Shown: in pieces, positions 45,665 through 57,822 of the stretch
How positions within the stretch are numbered: the stretch's first letter is position 1
Layout: each line of letters opens with the position of its first letter
Assembly (NCBI GenBank): GCA_002221725.1
Contig: NJFT01000174.1
Span: 25,026-89,025, forward strand
DNA from: Scedosporium boydii
Lineage: Eukaryota; Ascomycota; Sordariomycetes; Microascales; Microascaceae
Direction: 5' to 3'
DNA: 64,000 nucleotides
Made by a program: the position numbers and the translations under genes
Notes under the pieces: model-generated
What the model saw: the letters and a program-made list of their open reading frames with translations, nothing else
The model's database searches: none
Told to the model about the DNA's origin: nothing

Positions 45665-47826
45665 TCGACTGCGGTCTGCAATACTACACCCCGCCTCACA
45701 CAACCCTTGAAGAAGGGAGCGCCGACATTCCTACTCCGTAGGATCGCTGGAATAAGCAACCTTGCCAATACACACCTACCTCACTTCTACCTTGGCGTCG
45801 GATTTTTTTATTGTTTTTGTCCAGGATTTGCGATACCCCATACGAGTCAGTCAGAACCCTGATTTTCAGGTCTCTGATTGGCTTTCCTCTTCTCTTTTTT
45901 GTTTGTTGCTTTGTGTGTTTGGGGCGACCTGTCGTTTTGAAAATTGGGTTTCTACCTCCTGTCATGACGTGTTCTATCGATAGACTTATGATTTCACATG
46001 TATGGGCTGGCTGGGTTCTACACGTTGCCGTTACTTTTTTGTTTCCCCCTCCACCGACGTCACGCCAGTACTTTACCATATTCCCTCTCGCCGCTTGAAC
46101 GCTAACGCGGGCGGTCGTTAATTTACGCCATCTTGTACTATAGACAGAGACCTCTTTCTTTTGATGTTATGGGCAATTCTGCCACGGAGTTCTAGGAAAT
46201 GAAGAAATGCCAACATTCCTGATTTCTAATCGAGGTTTCAACCATCAATGCACATTTGAGCCTAGTGACAAGATACAAGATACCCTCCATTCCAATGTTA
46301 CTTCGAACATTTTGAGGTCCTCCGCCCAGTCCAGCGTGAATTTGAGATGTGGGGTACTGCTGGCAGAAGCTCATCCCACTCGTCCCACTGTCCATGTACT
46401 TAGAGGGGTCCCTCCAAGGGGAAAAGGACCAAAACATTTGAATTGGTGAGGGGAGAAGCATCCGGGACAGTACAATTGTGCATTCGCCCAAATTCCTAAT
46501 GGATTAATCCAAGCGAAATCGAGTTCTATAAGACTAAGACCGGACCTCAGACTTGGTATGGTTCCGCAGATGATACCAGCTGTACGGATCCAGTGGGTCC
46601 AGCCTGGTCCGGGGATTTATGTAGGATGATGTAGTGTGTTCAATCAACCTTGATGCTGGCTGTCAGGCTGCTCTGAGCCTATGGCCGACCGGATGTGGTA
46701 CCCCGCCTGGCCTTTTCTGCCTAACAGCTCGGTAACTATTATCTATGGTTACTGGAAGCTTTGCAGAGGAAAGCTGGAACGACGCTCTTGGAGGCAGTAC
46801 CGACTGTTACGGCCTGTGCTAAATTGTTGATACTTGTAAGCTGGTGATGTCGTCAGCCGGTATCGCCCTACCTTATCGTGGTAGTATCAACCGGCAATGC
46901 CATAAGCTCACTCTCTACTTCCTAATAAGCGCCAACGGGTCCGAGTCCTTTCTCCTTCCCATTATTATCACAGGCCATAACTAAAGAAAACAACTTTCGG
47001 GTTCGTGTTTTCTTTTCTCGCATCATTGATCTTCTCGGGCCATCTTCACTTTCTGCACGCTTACATTGAACTAGTGAGTTGGCCTCGCTGCTGCTTGCTC
47101 TGAGTGGTCTTATCTCGAGTCACCAGGACCAAGCCGACAAGGCCTGAGTACCACCCCCTGTTTCTTGCACACGCGCTAGGTCACCCGTGCCGCAATATTA
47201 GCTGTGTAGGTACCCTCATTCGATACTCGAGGCCGTTCCAGGCCGCGCCAGGCTGCCTTCAGGCCTAATGAACCCCACCTCAACTTGTTTCCCCGTCCAG
47301 TGATCAGCGTTCTCCAAACTAATACACGACAACCTTAGAACATTCAAGGCTTCCATCTCCAGATCATCGCAGCTAGCACTGTATCCCCCGACCCGTCTCC
47401 TACTCGTAGAAAGGATAAATCCTAGTTCAACATTTTAATCCTTTTGACATTCTTCTTCTCAAGACACTTGGCCACCGGTTGGTTCTTCTCTTTCTTTTTT
47501 CTTCTTTGCTGTCCTTTTTCTGCATCGGACTTGTCGAAATACACACCCTCTTCTGATCCCTGTCTCGCTCCGAGTCCGCCACCTGCTCTCCCGAATAACC
47601 CCGCCCCCTCCTTCCTTCCCTCACGATAATAGCAGCCGACTGTGTTTCCTTGAACTTGAGGCCGCGTCCCTTATTTCTTTTCCATCTGTTGCTTTTCGTC
47701 TTTGTTGCTGGTCCTTTCTATCACCAGTCATCTGTCAAGCCTCTCTGCCCTGACCATATCGGTCTGGAGCAAAGCATGACATAGCCTGGAAGTGGGGTCA
47801 TTTGGAACTCTACTTCCTAAGCCGGA
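45665..47826. other. Intergenic region downstream of the phosducin-like gene
   Basis: The 3' UTR of the phosducin-like gene occupies the first few hundred bases. No gene is recognised from 46200 to 47400. The last 400 bases are pyrimidine-rich and probably form the leader of the gene at 47827. Confidence 0.45.
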
Positions 47827-49692
47827 ATGGAAGGCAACACTGATGCTTCGGCACCAGTCGACCGCGACTCCACGATCCGAGCTCCTAGGATACACCCTGC
47901 GTTGTCTACATCGGAGCCTTCGTTGAGGTTTCCACGACCACAGGGAGATCGACGTCTCGCTAACTGGGTCTCATCGAGCCATCCAGATATAATGAACCCA
48001 CCGCCCGCGTCGGCCGATCCGGTCGAGGAGAGCAGTACGCTCTCGGAATCAGCTTACGAAGTTATCAACAATACCGACACGGAGAGCCAGGATGGGTTCC
48101 CTGCCGAATCCATCTGTTCGAGCGACTACATGCAGAGTGATGATGTGCATAGCCTCATCGGCACGGAGCACACGAACGATGATGACGATGAGGACGATCG
48201 GAATAGCCACGCCAGTGAGGACATGGCGTATAGCCATATACAAGATGCGCGCGAGGAACATACCAGCGGCAACGAGGGAAATGACACCGACAGCGACTCC
48301 GAAGCTGAGGAGGAGCCACTCTCGAAGTTCCCCGACTTCCCCACACACTTAGATAGCAGTCAGTTGGAAGACGTAGCTGCCTCTGCTGCCACCTACCGGC
48401 TGGAGAAGGGAGAGAATGATGACGAGGATGAGGAACGACGATCGTCGATCCACTATGCGGAGGAAAGCCTTAAAATGCCGTCGGCGATGCCTCCCAACCC
48501 TCCCGATTTGAAGAAGGCATGGCCCTGGCTCGGCTTTGAGTCGAAACAAGAGCTCCTCAACTATGTCGTACAAGGTTCATACAGCCTAGTACACGGACTG
48601 GCCGTGGTTGGTCTGGTTTCTATCTGTGCATTCCTCCTCCGGGATCGTCTCATACCAACTACCTCCACGACTGGGGTGGCGACCACCCAGCCAGTTGTGC
48701 CTGTCGTGCATACTACCATGGTATCCGTCACCACGTCGACTCTCATCATTAACTACACTTCTACGAAGACGGTCATTGTCTCGGAAACCAAGACCACGTC
48801 CGTCTCACCTAATACTTCCAGTACATTACTCCTCCCATCCCCACCTACGCGCCCGTCTGAAAAGACGGATGGCAAAGGTATATGCTCTGCGGAGCTCCAA
48901 AGCCCGCGTGAGATTCTAGTCAAGATGCCCCAGACAACGAAGCTATCCTGGCTTGCGAAGGACTCTATTTCCATCGAGGTCGCGCGAGGTCAGGACTCGA
49001 TTAAGGCAAAGTTCTCCTCAGTGGACGATGGAATTTTGATTGAGATCCCGAAGAAGGATGCTTATGGCGTTCTCAATGTTTCGGTTATCACGACTCGGAA
49101 ACCCAAGGTGAACGAGACCTTTGAGGTTGATCTTGGTAAGGGTATCTTTGACCAAGCTGTAGATTTCGCTCAGGATATTGCAGATATGGTATCCGATTCT
49201 TTGAAGGAGGCCGGCGAGTTTGTGAAGCAACATGGTCTCCCTGATGCCCGCAAGTGGGCCGGAGATCTGGGAAACCAGGCCCAGGATGCCGTGTCGCACA
49301 GTCGCAAGTTCGTCGAAGGCTACCTTGCTACTCTTAATGAGCAAATTCAAGAAGCCTGGCGCGAGACTAAGAGCGCAACGGATCCCGCCCTGCTCAAAGC
49401 CGAGTGGGACCGCAGGGTGCTCGATGCGCAAGATGATGCCAAGATTGCACTTCTCCGCGCCCAGATATCGGCCAACCTGTTGTGGCTCAAGCTGCAAGGC
49501 AAGACCAAGGAGCACGACGAGTATCTGCACCATGCTAGGCGCTTCATGAGGTCCAAGACGGACGATGTCCAGTGGGCCAGGGAGTTCCGCTCTCGAGTTT
49601 GGCGCAAGGGCTGGCGGGAGGGATCCCGCTGCAAGGACCGGCGAGGTTCGGGATACGGTCGCTGGGCTCAGGAATGCATCCACGAAGTTTAG
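47827..49692 (+). CDS. Uncharacterised single-pass membrane protein with acidic N-terminal region
   Basis: A single exon of 621 codons starts at ATG 47827 (CCGGAATGG). Residues 1-225 are disordered and highly acidic (TNDDDDEDDRNSHASEDM, GNDTDSDSEAEEEPLSKF). One membrane segment follows (HGLAVVGLVSICAFLL, about residues 252-270), then a Thr/Ser-rich stalk (280-340), a small beta-like region (350-420) and a helical, charged C-terminal region with repeated amphipathic stretches (GIFDQAVDFAQDIADMVSD and EGYLATLNEQIQEAWRETK). I do not recognise the family. An N-in, C-out topology in an internal or plasma membrane is possible but not shown. Coding-type codon use and the absence of stops over 1.9 kb make it a real gene. 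Confidence 0.85.
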   Translation: MEGNTDASAPVDRDSTIRAPRIHPALSTSEPSLRFPRPQGDRRLANWVSSSHPDIMNPPPASADPVEESSTLSESAYEVINNTDTESQDGFPAESICSSDYMQSDDVHSLIGTEHTNDDDDEDDRNSHASEDMAYSHIQDAREEHTSGNEGNDTDSDSEAEEEPLSKFPDFPTHLDSSQLEDVAASAATYRLEKGENDDEDEERRSSIHYAEESLKMPSAMPPNPPDLKKAWPWLGFESKQELLNYVVQGSYSLVHGLAVVGLVSICAFLLRDRLIPTTSTTGVATTQPVVPVVHTTMVSVTTSTLIINYTSTKTVIVSETKTTSVSPNTSSTLLLPSPPTRPSEKTDGKGICSAELQSPREILVKMPQTTKLSWLAKDSISIEVARGQDSIKAKFSSVDDGILIEIPKKDAYGVLNVSVITTRKPKVNETFEVDLGKGIFDQAVDFAQDIADMVSDSLKEAGEFVKQHGLPDARKWAGDLGNQAQDAVSHSRKFVEGYLATLNEQIQEAWRETKSATDPALLKAEWDRRVLDAQDDAKIALLRAQISANLLWLKLQGKTKEHDEYLHHARRFMRSKTDDVQWAREFRSRVWRKGWREGSRCKDRRGSGYGRWAQECIHEV

Positions 49693-51129
49693 GAGCAGTT
49701 GTGGGTGCCTTCGAATGGCCCGCGGTATCAGATACGGCGTCGGTTGTGACGAATTATTGTTTTTCTTCTCCCTTTTTTCCTCGTTTTCTTTCTTTCTTTC
49801 TCTTTCGCGTCGGGGGTTTTTACATGTTAAGGCACAACAATACCTCGATGCCGCACACTTTGCAACACAATGACACGCTACGGATGGCTGGAATGGAATG
49901 GATTGGAAGGCGAAATGGGCGGAACTGGAGTTGAGGTATCCTTTTCTTTTTTTTTTTTTTTTACTGCTTTGCAATGTTTAGCCCTGTCGTGAATTGTTAT
50001 CCATCAAGGTCGGATACATGGCTTGTCACAGGGCTGCCAAGGGCATGGATGTTAGTTTTAGTCAACAAGAACTCTTCTCGTCCAACCGCAGGTTTCCCAT
50101 TGATACGATATACTGTCGTTTTCATCTTCAGGTTGACTCTCTCCTCGTGCATGTCAAGTTGAGTTGGAGATGCGTTCAGTGACGGACCTACGGAGTAGTT
50201 CGATGTACGTTCAATCACAATCCATGCTTCGAAGTCACGAGAACTTGTAGTTATGTGGCTTCCTAACGGCGCTTCGTGTGGTAGCACTGATGATATGCAG
50301 AAGCAGCCATCTGAGAAGACTTGGACTGGGCGATGTGTGGGCGGTGAGAGGACTCGGGAGGAGGGGCAGTTGCTCCCTCGCTCCCCCATTAAATACATAA
50401 TATGGGCTAAAGCAGAGAGGGGCAGGCAGGACTCAGCGAACACTGTGCTGTGACTGGCCCCAAATTGGACAGGACAGACCAGCCAAGGGGCAGCAGGTGC
50501 AGCCCGCCCAAACCCCTCGCAAACCTCGTGCTCCTCTATTACCGCCCTCAACTCGATCGCTCAAACTACCCCTCTTGAACCCCACCAAACCACCTTATCT
50601 CGCTTCCTCGACTCTCCCGCGTCTGTCCAAGCCGATATCTTCACGACCAGGTACGTTTGTTTATATTTCCCGTTTTTTCTACTGCTCTATTCGAGGAGGA
50701 AAAGAGGAGAAAGGGAGAGAGGTCAGGCTGGTCTTCGGCTGGGTTGGTTCTTCTTGGTGTTGCATCATCTTCCAGGAGATTGCCGCCTAATATTTTCCCT
50801 GCCCTGTCTGGCGATGTCCGCTTTGAGGAAGCACCCCACCTGCGTGATTGTTTTGATAGAGGGGCAAGATTTTTCGGCGCCCACGGCTGTTCCTTCTCCC
50901 TGATCTTGAACAACACAAGCACCAAGCCCCAAGCATCTCTTTGTAATTTCTTTTACATTTCTTCTCTTTTCGATTCCAGAAGCAACATCATCTGCGCTCT
51001 TTCGTGTATTGAGGCGATTATTGACAAAAAAAGTGGGAACTGCAGGCTTTATTTAGCAGCGACTCATTTTTTGCGAAAATTGAACCATCTCCCGACTCCT
51101 CGCCCCTTTTTGCGATCCCGAATACCATA
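49693..51129. other. Intergenic region and RanBP1 leader
   Basis: 3' UTR sequence with a poly-T tract near 49945 is followed by unremarkable sequence. The last 600 bases are the RanBP1 promoter and 5' leader, including a likely leader intron listed separately. Confidence 0.45.
50651..50979 (+). other. Likely intron in the RanBP1 5' leader
   Basis: A strong donor (CCAG then GTACGT, 50651) and a strong pyrimidine-rich acceptor (TTTTCGATTCCAG, ending 50979) bracket 329 bases in the CT-rich leader before the RanBP1 ATG at 51130. This is motif-based inference with no transcript evidence. Confidence 0.4.
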
Positions 51130-52305
51130 ATGTCTGCCGCCGAGACCACCAAGCCCGAGGTTGAGGGCGCCAGCGAGGTGAGTTCACAATGATGGCGACT
51201 GCTGCTTGACATAGAACATCAAGCAGACAGGGATAGCGGGGAGTGATCTCTTTGCGGGGCGCGAACCCCGCTGAGTGCCCTGTGCCCTGCAGATCGGGAT
51301 GGGATTTCTCTTTCGCGGATGCTAATGTTTTATTGTTTTTGACGGATACCAGGCCCCCTCCGTCACCTCCTCCGCCGTCTTCTCGATGTTCGGCGGTGGT
51401 GCGAAGAAGGAGAAGAAGGAGGATGAGGACAGGGGCGATGTCTCCGGCAGTGCTAAGGCCCAGCGCGAGGCTGCCGCCGCCGCTGCTGGCGAGTCCAAGG
51501 CTGAAGAGGTATGTATCCCTCGGCTCTTCTTTCCCACATCCCCTTGGAGATGACGATGAGGTACTAATATCCGTGGCTACCGAAATAGGAGGAGCAAGCG
51601 CCCGAGTCCGAGGACGTCCACTTCGACCCCGTCATCAAGCTCACCGAGAAGGTCGAGACCAAGACCAACGAGGAATCGGAGGAGCAGGTGTTCAAGATGC
51701 GCGCCAAGCTCTTCAAGTTCGTCAAGGAGTCCAGCGAGTGGAAGGAGCGAGGTACCGGTGACGTTCGGCTGCTGAAGCACAAGGAGAACGGCAAGACGCG
51801 TCTTGTGATGCGACGTGACAAGACCCTCAAGGTCTGCGCGAACCATTATAGTATGTCCACGCCCGGGAGTCGTTCCCAATTTCTCCCGATGGGGTTGAGA
51901 TACGGAGGTCCAGTCATGGAACGGGGAGGGATGGAAATGGTGTTTTGCTAACTCAACTCTTTTTGTTCTTCGATAGTCGTCCCCGAGATGAAGCTCTCCC
52001 CCAATGTCGGTTCCGACCGAAGCTGGGTGTGGAACGCCGCCGCCGACGTTAGCGAGGGTGAGGCTGAGGCTGTCACTCTTGCCATCCGATTCGCCAACTC
52101 TGAGAGTATGTTTTAGCTATCCTTCCACGACATGTAACACCCAGAAACAAAAGGCTTGGAAATACTGACAATGGTGATAGACGCCAACCTCTTCAAGGAC
52201 GCTTTCCTCAAGGCGCAAAAGGAGAACGAGGCCCTCTTCAAGCAGTCTGAGGAGGAGGCTGAGAAGGCTGATGAGGAGGAGAAGCCTGCTGAGGAGGCTT
52301 CTTGA
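51130..52305 (+). CDS. Ran-binding protein 1 (RanBP1/Yrb1/Sbp1)
   Basis: Exons 51130-51177, 51353-51508, 51589-51850, 51977-52105 and 52181-52305 give 239 residues. After an Ala/Glu-rich N-terminus, the Ran-binding domain (about 77-197) shows [70 protein letters not shown] and [18 protein letters not shown]. The Lys/Glu-rich C-terminal helix ends [10 protein letters not shown]. RanBP1 binds Ran-GTP in the cytoplasm and, with RanGAP, promotes its release from export complexes. All four introns are short, and each join restores the conserved domain. Such genes are usually highly expressed. Confidence 0.96.
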
Positions 52306-55300
52306 ATTCAGGGAATAGCAGAAAAAGAAAATAACGAAGGCAGTAATCGTTGAACATCTAGGTTCACCACGACAAGCTTGAACCGGAAAGGGGACTAGCA
52401 CTTGCATTTTCACTTTTCCGCCCTTCTTTGTCTATTTTGGCCTTACACCCCCTCACATCTCCCCCCCAATCACACAATGCACTTCCCCCTGAGAGCCATG
52501 TTCCTATATGCGGCGTAGATAAGAAGAAAGGTTCAGGGTAATAGGGATATGTAGTCAGGAAGAAAGATTACATGCATATGCACAACCAACACAATTCCAC
52601 AGCAAAAGAAAGAAAAGAAATGATTCCCCCCCTCTACAAGACTTTTGCCTTGTCCACTGTTTCCTATATAAAAATGAGATGTGTAATAGGCTGCTGTTGT
52701 GAGAATATGGATAGAAAGAGAAATGAAGACTCTTTTTTGCATGGTCAAGAATTACAGGTATGCCCTAGGTTTCTTGTCCAAAGCTTGTTTTTTTGTAGGA
52801 ATTGTAGTTGTAAGCTGTTATTGGTAGTCATTTCACGTTCGACGGTTGTTTCAATTCCACACCGCAACGAGGCTCGCCTAGCCCCCTTGAAAGAGACGAG
52901 AAAGTCGAGAAGAGTTCCTACATGACGAGGGACGGGGCGAGGTCTCTCGATGTCGAAGCTGGAGAAAATCTTGGAAAGTGAAAAAAGTGCTCAGCATACT
53001 TCGTATTTAACATCAGTTCGAAAATTGTTGTCCTGATGATTGGGCTCCGACGACAGGGTTTTCGGAGATTTTGCCCCTAAATTTGTGTGGGATATCGGAA
53101 ATAGGCGATGCATGTCTTTTCTTCGAGCTCCCTGGCTTCTATCAAGGATTCTGAAGGTCTACGTTGATCAGGTCTGTGGCCACGAGCTGCTCGAAGCAGT
53201 GGATATCCATCGTCGTCCTCATTTCCTGTGGTAGAACTGGACTAATGTGATTTAGAGCCTCTAGAGAATTGTCGGAAGGAAGCTAGAAACTGTAGTCTTG
53301 ATGTGATAGGAGGAAGGATGGCCAGCGGCTACTGCTCGGTATTAAGGGCAGGCAGGGTGTAACGGCTATTTGATTGATTGATGCTTTCACTTCGTCGTGT
53401 TGGCCAAGCTGCATGCATGTGCAGAAGGTATGGAGAAGATATGCAGAAGATGGAAGATTGAAAGCAAAAAAGGAGAAGGGGTGGGAAAACACTGATTTAC
53501 CCAGCAAGAAGCCTCTATCAAAATTGATATGCTTCAACTGACAGTTTGAGTGGAACCTCTAAGCTGTGAAAGAACCAGCGCAGCGGCCTGAAGGGAGGCC
53601 ATTACAGATGCTGGGATGTGGCTCCCACCTCGCTGGACAGACATGGCAGGTTGGCAAATATCACCATTAATGGAATTCGGGAGACCGAAAGTGAATGATG
53701 AGTCTTCGAGGAGTGAAAAATGCCGAGATGGTTGACCGAAAGTTCTGTACGAGGTCGTTGACTCCCAGGTTCAAATTGGTAGCCAGCTCCAGTGAGGAAT
53801 GGATACGCATAAGGTCAACTATTATTTACTCGTGCTCGTGGTTATGATGCGACGTCGCAGTTTGTTCGAACTGTCCTGTCTAGTGTTGGCCGTCTTCGAT
53901 TTTGGTTCCAGAATAGAAGCTTCCCCTCATATGTCCCAACGTTGAAGTTTCATTTGATTTGGACCTTGGGCTTGGATTGATTGTGCCTCTATCGCCACCT
54001 GCGAATCTCCATCTTTTCCTGCATCGACCACCAGACAGATGTAATGCCACCCTGGACCTGGGCCCTGACAAACCTGACTGTTGGATCCTGCTCAACAGAG
54101 AGTCGCGGTTGGGATTCTATTGAAGCTGCTTCCCTCCCACAAAAGCCCGAACAGCAAATGTTGGTATTTACATTGATCCGCCCACATCAATTCGAATACC
54201 GACGGAACCAGAGGGAACATTGAATCGAATTCGTCGCGCCCATCGAAGAAATAGCCCGAGCCTGTTGGCCGCTAACAACAAACCAAAACTGTGTGGTGAA
54301 CATAGTGTGTGAAGTGGTAGTGTCAAAGTAGCTGCCTCGACTGTTCCGGCCTTCCCCATCACTTTTCTGCCCTGCCTTTCCATCATTGATCTCTCTGCCT
54401 TTGTCGCCGCCTCCTGTCTCCATCAATCTCCATCTCTGCCTCTGCGCAGCCCAGGACCGTGGCAGCCGTCTTTCTCCTCGTCTACCTCAATCCGCCGGTT
54501 CCAGTCCTCTTCCCCGGCCTCACCTTAAAATTCGTCACCACCTTCAGTCTTCTTGGCTCTCTCCCTGCATCACATCACGGACCTTTGCCACGACCATCAA
54601 ATCTGATCCGTCTCTTGCAAATCTAACTTTTTTTTCCGACTCCCACTTTTTTGCTTCTCCCCGAAGCACCAATTGATTTGCATTTTCGCTTCCCATCCTA
54701 GCTGTTCCTATCCCCTTTGCTAACCGGCGCAGAGCACGATGATTGTCGAGGTATGGTCGCCTTTCTTTTTTTTTTTTCTTTTTGCTTTCCTTTTCTCTTC
54801 TCCTTGCCCCTTGATTTCTCTTTTACCACAGCGCTTTGGATTCCTCATTCCCGAGTCCTTCCATTCTGCCTCGCCTGGTCACCTGTCTTTTTTAAGTGTT
54901 GCCATGATTCATCAACAATGTACACATCCATTACGCCCTATAGATTCATGATAGCTCCATCGACTCTAGCTTGCACTGCTGCCCATCCCATCTCTAGACA
55001 TCTCATGTCCTCTGGCCTACACATCAATATTACCATCATCACTGGTTCCATCTCGTGCTCACCTTCTTAGAACTCCTTCTGGTCTCATCCCTCTCTATGT
55101 TCTTCATGTTTTGGGCTACTTCATCCCATCTTCAGCCTTCTAGTGGCCACCTTCGCACACCTTCCTCATGAAAGAAAAGGCTCTCAGCCTTTGGCAGCAA
55201 AACTTCAAACCTCATCACTCCACCTGTCACACAGTCGCTCTTTCCCAACATGATTGCCAGCCCCTTTGACCTTCGACCAGATTCCAGATTCCACACAAAT

Positions 55301-55778
55301 CATGTAGCCATAGAGACTGCCTGGCCCTAACCAGCCTTTGTGTGTTTACCTCCCTCACACACCACAGTTGGATTCCTTATTTTCGTGCTTTGAGCTCTAC
55401 ACTCTGAACACAATTATCACTGTTGACTTTTTCCTTGTCCTCTACCCCATTCCTACATATCTATTCACATTCCAGATTCCACGTCCGCTTCGAGTGAAGA
55501 TGCCACCTTCGAGAAACACACGATCCCGATCCCGCACTCTAGGTCCACCGGACGCAGTGGCAGAGTATCGTGGTTCTGTCCCACCCACCACAGGCCCTCG
55601 AGCTGAGAGCCCTTACAACCTCAGGACTAGGTCAAACAAGAAGTCCATGTCTGACCTTAAAATTGTCCCTATTCTCATCGTCAGGGCCAAGTCAAAGAAG
55701 ATTGAAGTACAATCCTAGCTCTTTACTGCCAGAGAACACCCTACCACAGTTGAAACTGATTCTGGGAGCTAACAAACA
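52306..55778. other. Intergenic region upstream of the YEATS gene
   Basis: The RanBP1 3' UTR (to about 52700) is followed by sequence without a supported gene; one TACTTCGTA lies at 52997. From 54390 the plus strand is strongly CT-rich, as in a long fungal 5' leader. A short frame at 54739 (ATG ATT GTC GAG, then GTATGG) and an open frame from ATG 55501 (Arg/Ser-rich, 72 codons) may be leader exons or upstream ORFs of the YEATS gene. Confidence 0.45.
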
Positions 55779-57011
55779 ATGTGTCCCATTCAGAGGAAAA
55801 TCAAGCTCGTTACCGAGCAACATGTTATGTGAGTAGCCCAACACCTCCTCCTCTCCCTCTGGCTTCGAGCTGGGGAACCGGGGGAAACCATGGCGAGGTC
55901 TAGCATCGTGGGGAGCCACGCCGCCCGGCCTTCCCGAAGAACGAACGAGCTGCCCCATACTCCCCGATCTAAACCTCAGTGACTGACCTACTTTCGTTCC
56001 GAGCAGTGACAAGCCTTCTCCCGTTGCGGAGTTCCCCATGAGGGAGTGGAGCATCAAGTTGTTCATGGTTGATGATGCCGGCAATGAGCAACCCGCTGAG
56101 TGCTTCAACAAGGTTGTCTATAATCTCCACCCCTCCTTTGAGAATCCTGTTCAGAGTATGTATCCCCAGGACGCCTTCACTTGTAGTGCTTCTCCGAGTC
56201 CTACGGCGTGGCCTTCTTCCCTGCTCTAGTAGTCAAGATATTCAATGGTAGACTTCTGACACGAAGTCTTTTCAAACTAGCGTTCACGAAACCTCCCTAC
56301 ACCTGTAAGAACGAGGGATGGGGAGAGTTTGAGTTGACGATCGATTGTTACTACACCGAGAAGTCCAAGATCTCGGTCCCCCATGATCTCAACTTCCAGA
56401 AGAACGAGTACGAAGTCGTCCGGAGTGTCTCTTTCAAGAACCCCTCGCAAGCCCTTCAAGAGAAGCTCCGGGAACTTGGACCTCTCCCCACCGACGACGA
56501 TCGCCCCAAGAAGAAGGGCATTGCCTCGAAGAAATCCAGCTCTCAGAAGTATGACTATGAGAAGATCGCCGATGCGATGGAGAAGCTCGAGGAGGACGAC
56601 CTGCTCAAGGTCATCCAAATCATCAACGATTACAAGAATGCCGATACCTACATTAAGAGTGATATCGAAGGTAAGTTCTATGTTCCTCAGTTCGCTCCGG
56701 AGCCTTTTCTAGCCGTCATGCCCCCTTTCGACTTGTGGGCGAGATGCACAGTCTAGACGTTTTGCTGTCTTGCCAGTGCTTTTTCCTATGTTGACGATCC
56801 CAATCCTAATTCTCCAAATTTCCATACTAATAGTTGATGACCTCACCGAAGCGGGCGAATTCTCCATCGACCTCTATACCATGCCAGATATTCTCACCAA
56901 GACTCTCTGGGACCATCTCGTGAGTTAATCCCTTGCTCCCGCCCACCATCGCTGGCCAATAGAACTAACTGGAGTTTGTTGTCAAAGTCGAAGAAGGGAC
57001 TTGTCAGCTAG
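55779..57011 (+). CDS. TAF14: YEATS-domain protein, TAF14-like (TFIID/TFIIF/chromatin-remodeller subunit)
   Basis: Exons 55779-55828, 56007-56155, 56281-56670, 56834-56919 and 56988-57011 give 232 residues. The YEATS domain covers about 1-135 (QRKIKLVTEQHVI, PMREWSIKLFMVDDAGNE, KVVYNLHPSFENPVQTF, NEGWGEFELTIDCYYTEK, VPHDLNFQKNEYEVVRSV). A linker leads to the C-terminal ET-like domain (KYDYEKIADAMEKLEEDDL, GEFSIDLYTMPD, LWDHLSKKGLVS). Taf14 YEATS domains read acylated histone H3K9, and the ET domain docks partners in TFIID, TFIIF, INO80 and SWI/SNF. I chose ATG 55779 because MCPIQRKIKLV lines up with the yeast start MVATVKRTIRI. The alternative is a four-codon exon at 54739-54750 spliced to 55794 over a 1,043-nt intron, which also keeps frame. 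The small last exon replaces a premature end (GTGAGTTAA read-through). Confidence 0.9.
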
Positions 57012-57822
57012 ATTGACAAAAAAAAACGGCTTTCACAAGGCACTAATGGCCGTCTTGTTGAACGAGGGCAGGCGTATTCGAGTGTAAAACTTTGATGGGG
57101 GCTTCTCTGGGGGGTCTTTATTTTTTTCCTTGTCATTCTCCGCCTGGTCGTCTCGTCATGTTTTGCGGATCCCCCCTCTCTTTTTTTGTTGTCCTTTTAT
57201 TCCCTTCTCTTTGTTTGTTTGTTACCAGGGTGTCCCCTCGAGGCTTCTTCGATTCGGCGCTGCAAAGGAAAGGGGGGATAGATGATACGGGGACCATTTC
57301 GGTTCGAAACATTGCGACACCTTTACAGAGAGCTCGGAAACGTTTGGTCAACGAGATGCGCATGGGTTAATTCGTGAATCAGAATCGATTTCAGTTAAAG
57401 AAGCTTCGCCAGTGCCCTTGACTACGCGTTTTCATTTCCCAAGTACCACTATTCGGTTGGCAGAAAGAGAAGCATGAAGAGTCTTATCATCATCTCGAGA
57501 GATGGGACAGTCGTCTGCTTTAGATTATTGTCTTCGAGAGGGTGCTGTCCGCGGGATAAGCTTACGATGTGTTCTTCGGCAGCAATAGTCAATACATTTT
57601 CAAATCTCATCTAATTTCTTACATGTATTGCTTCCAGCTCCAGTATCTGTCCGAGGTCCCCCTTTTTCCTCTTCTTCTTTTCTTCGGTCCGAAGATCCCA
57701 AGTCAAGAACCTGGATGATGTCTGTTGCCCGAGATGGTGTTCTTAGTAATCATGTAAAGTGGAGAAAGTCATTGCTTTAAATGACTACTTGTGGAATATG
57801 CAACCAACAAGCACATAAGCGG
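57012..57822. other. 3' UTR of the YEATS gene and tRNA upstream region
   Basis: T-rich 3' UTR sequence and unremarkable intergenic DNA lead up to the tRNA. The open frames here lack coding character. Confidence 0.5.
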
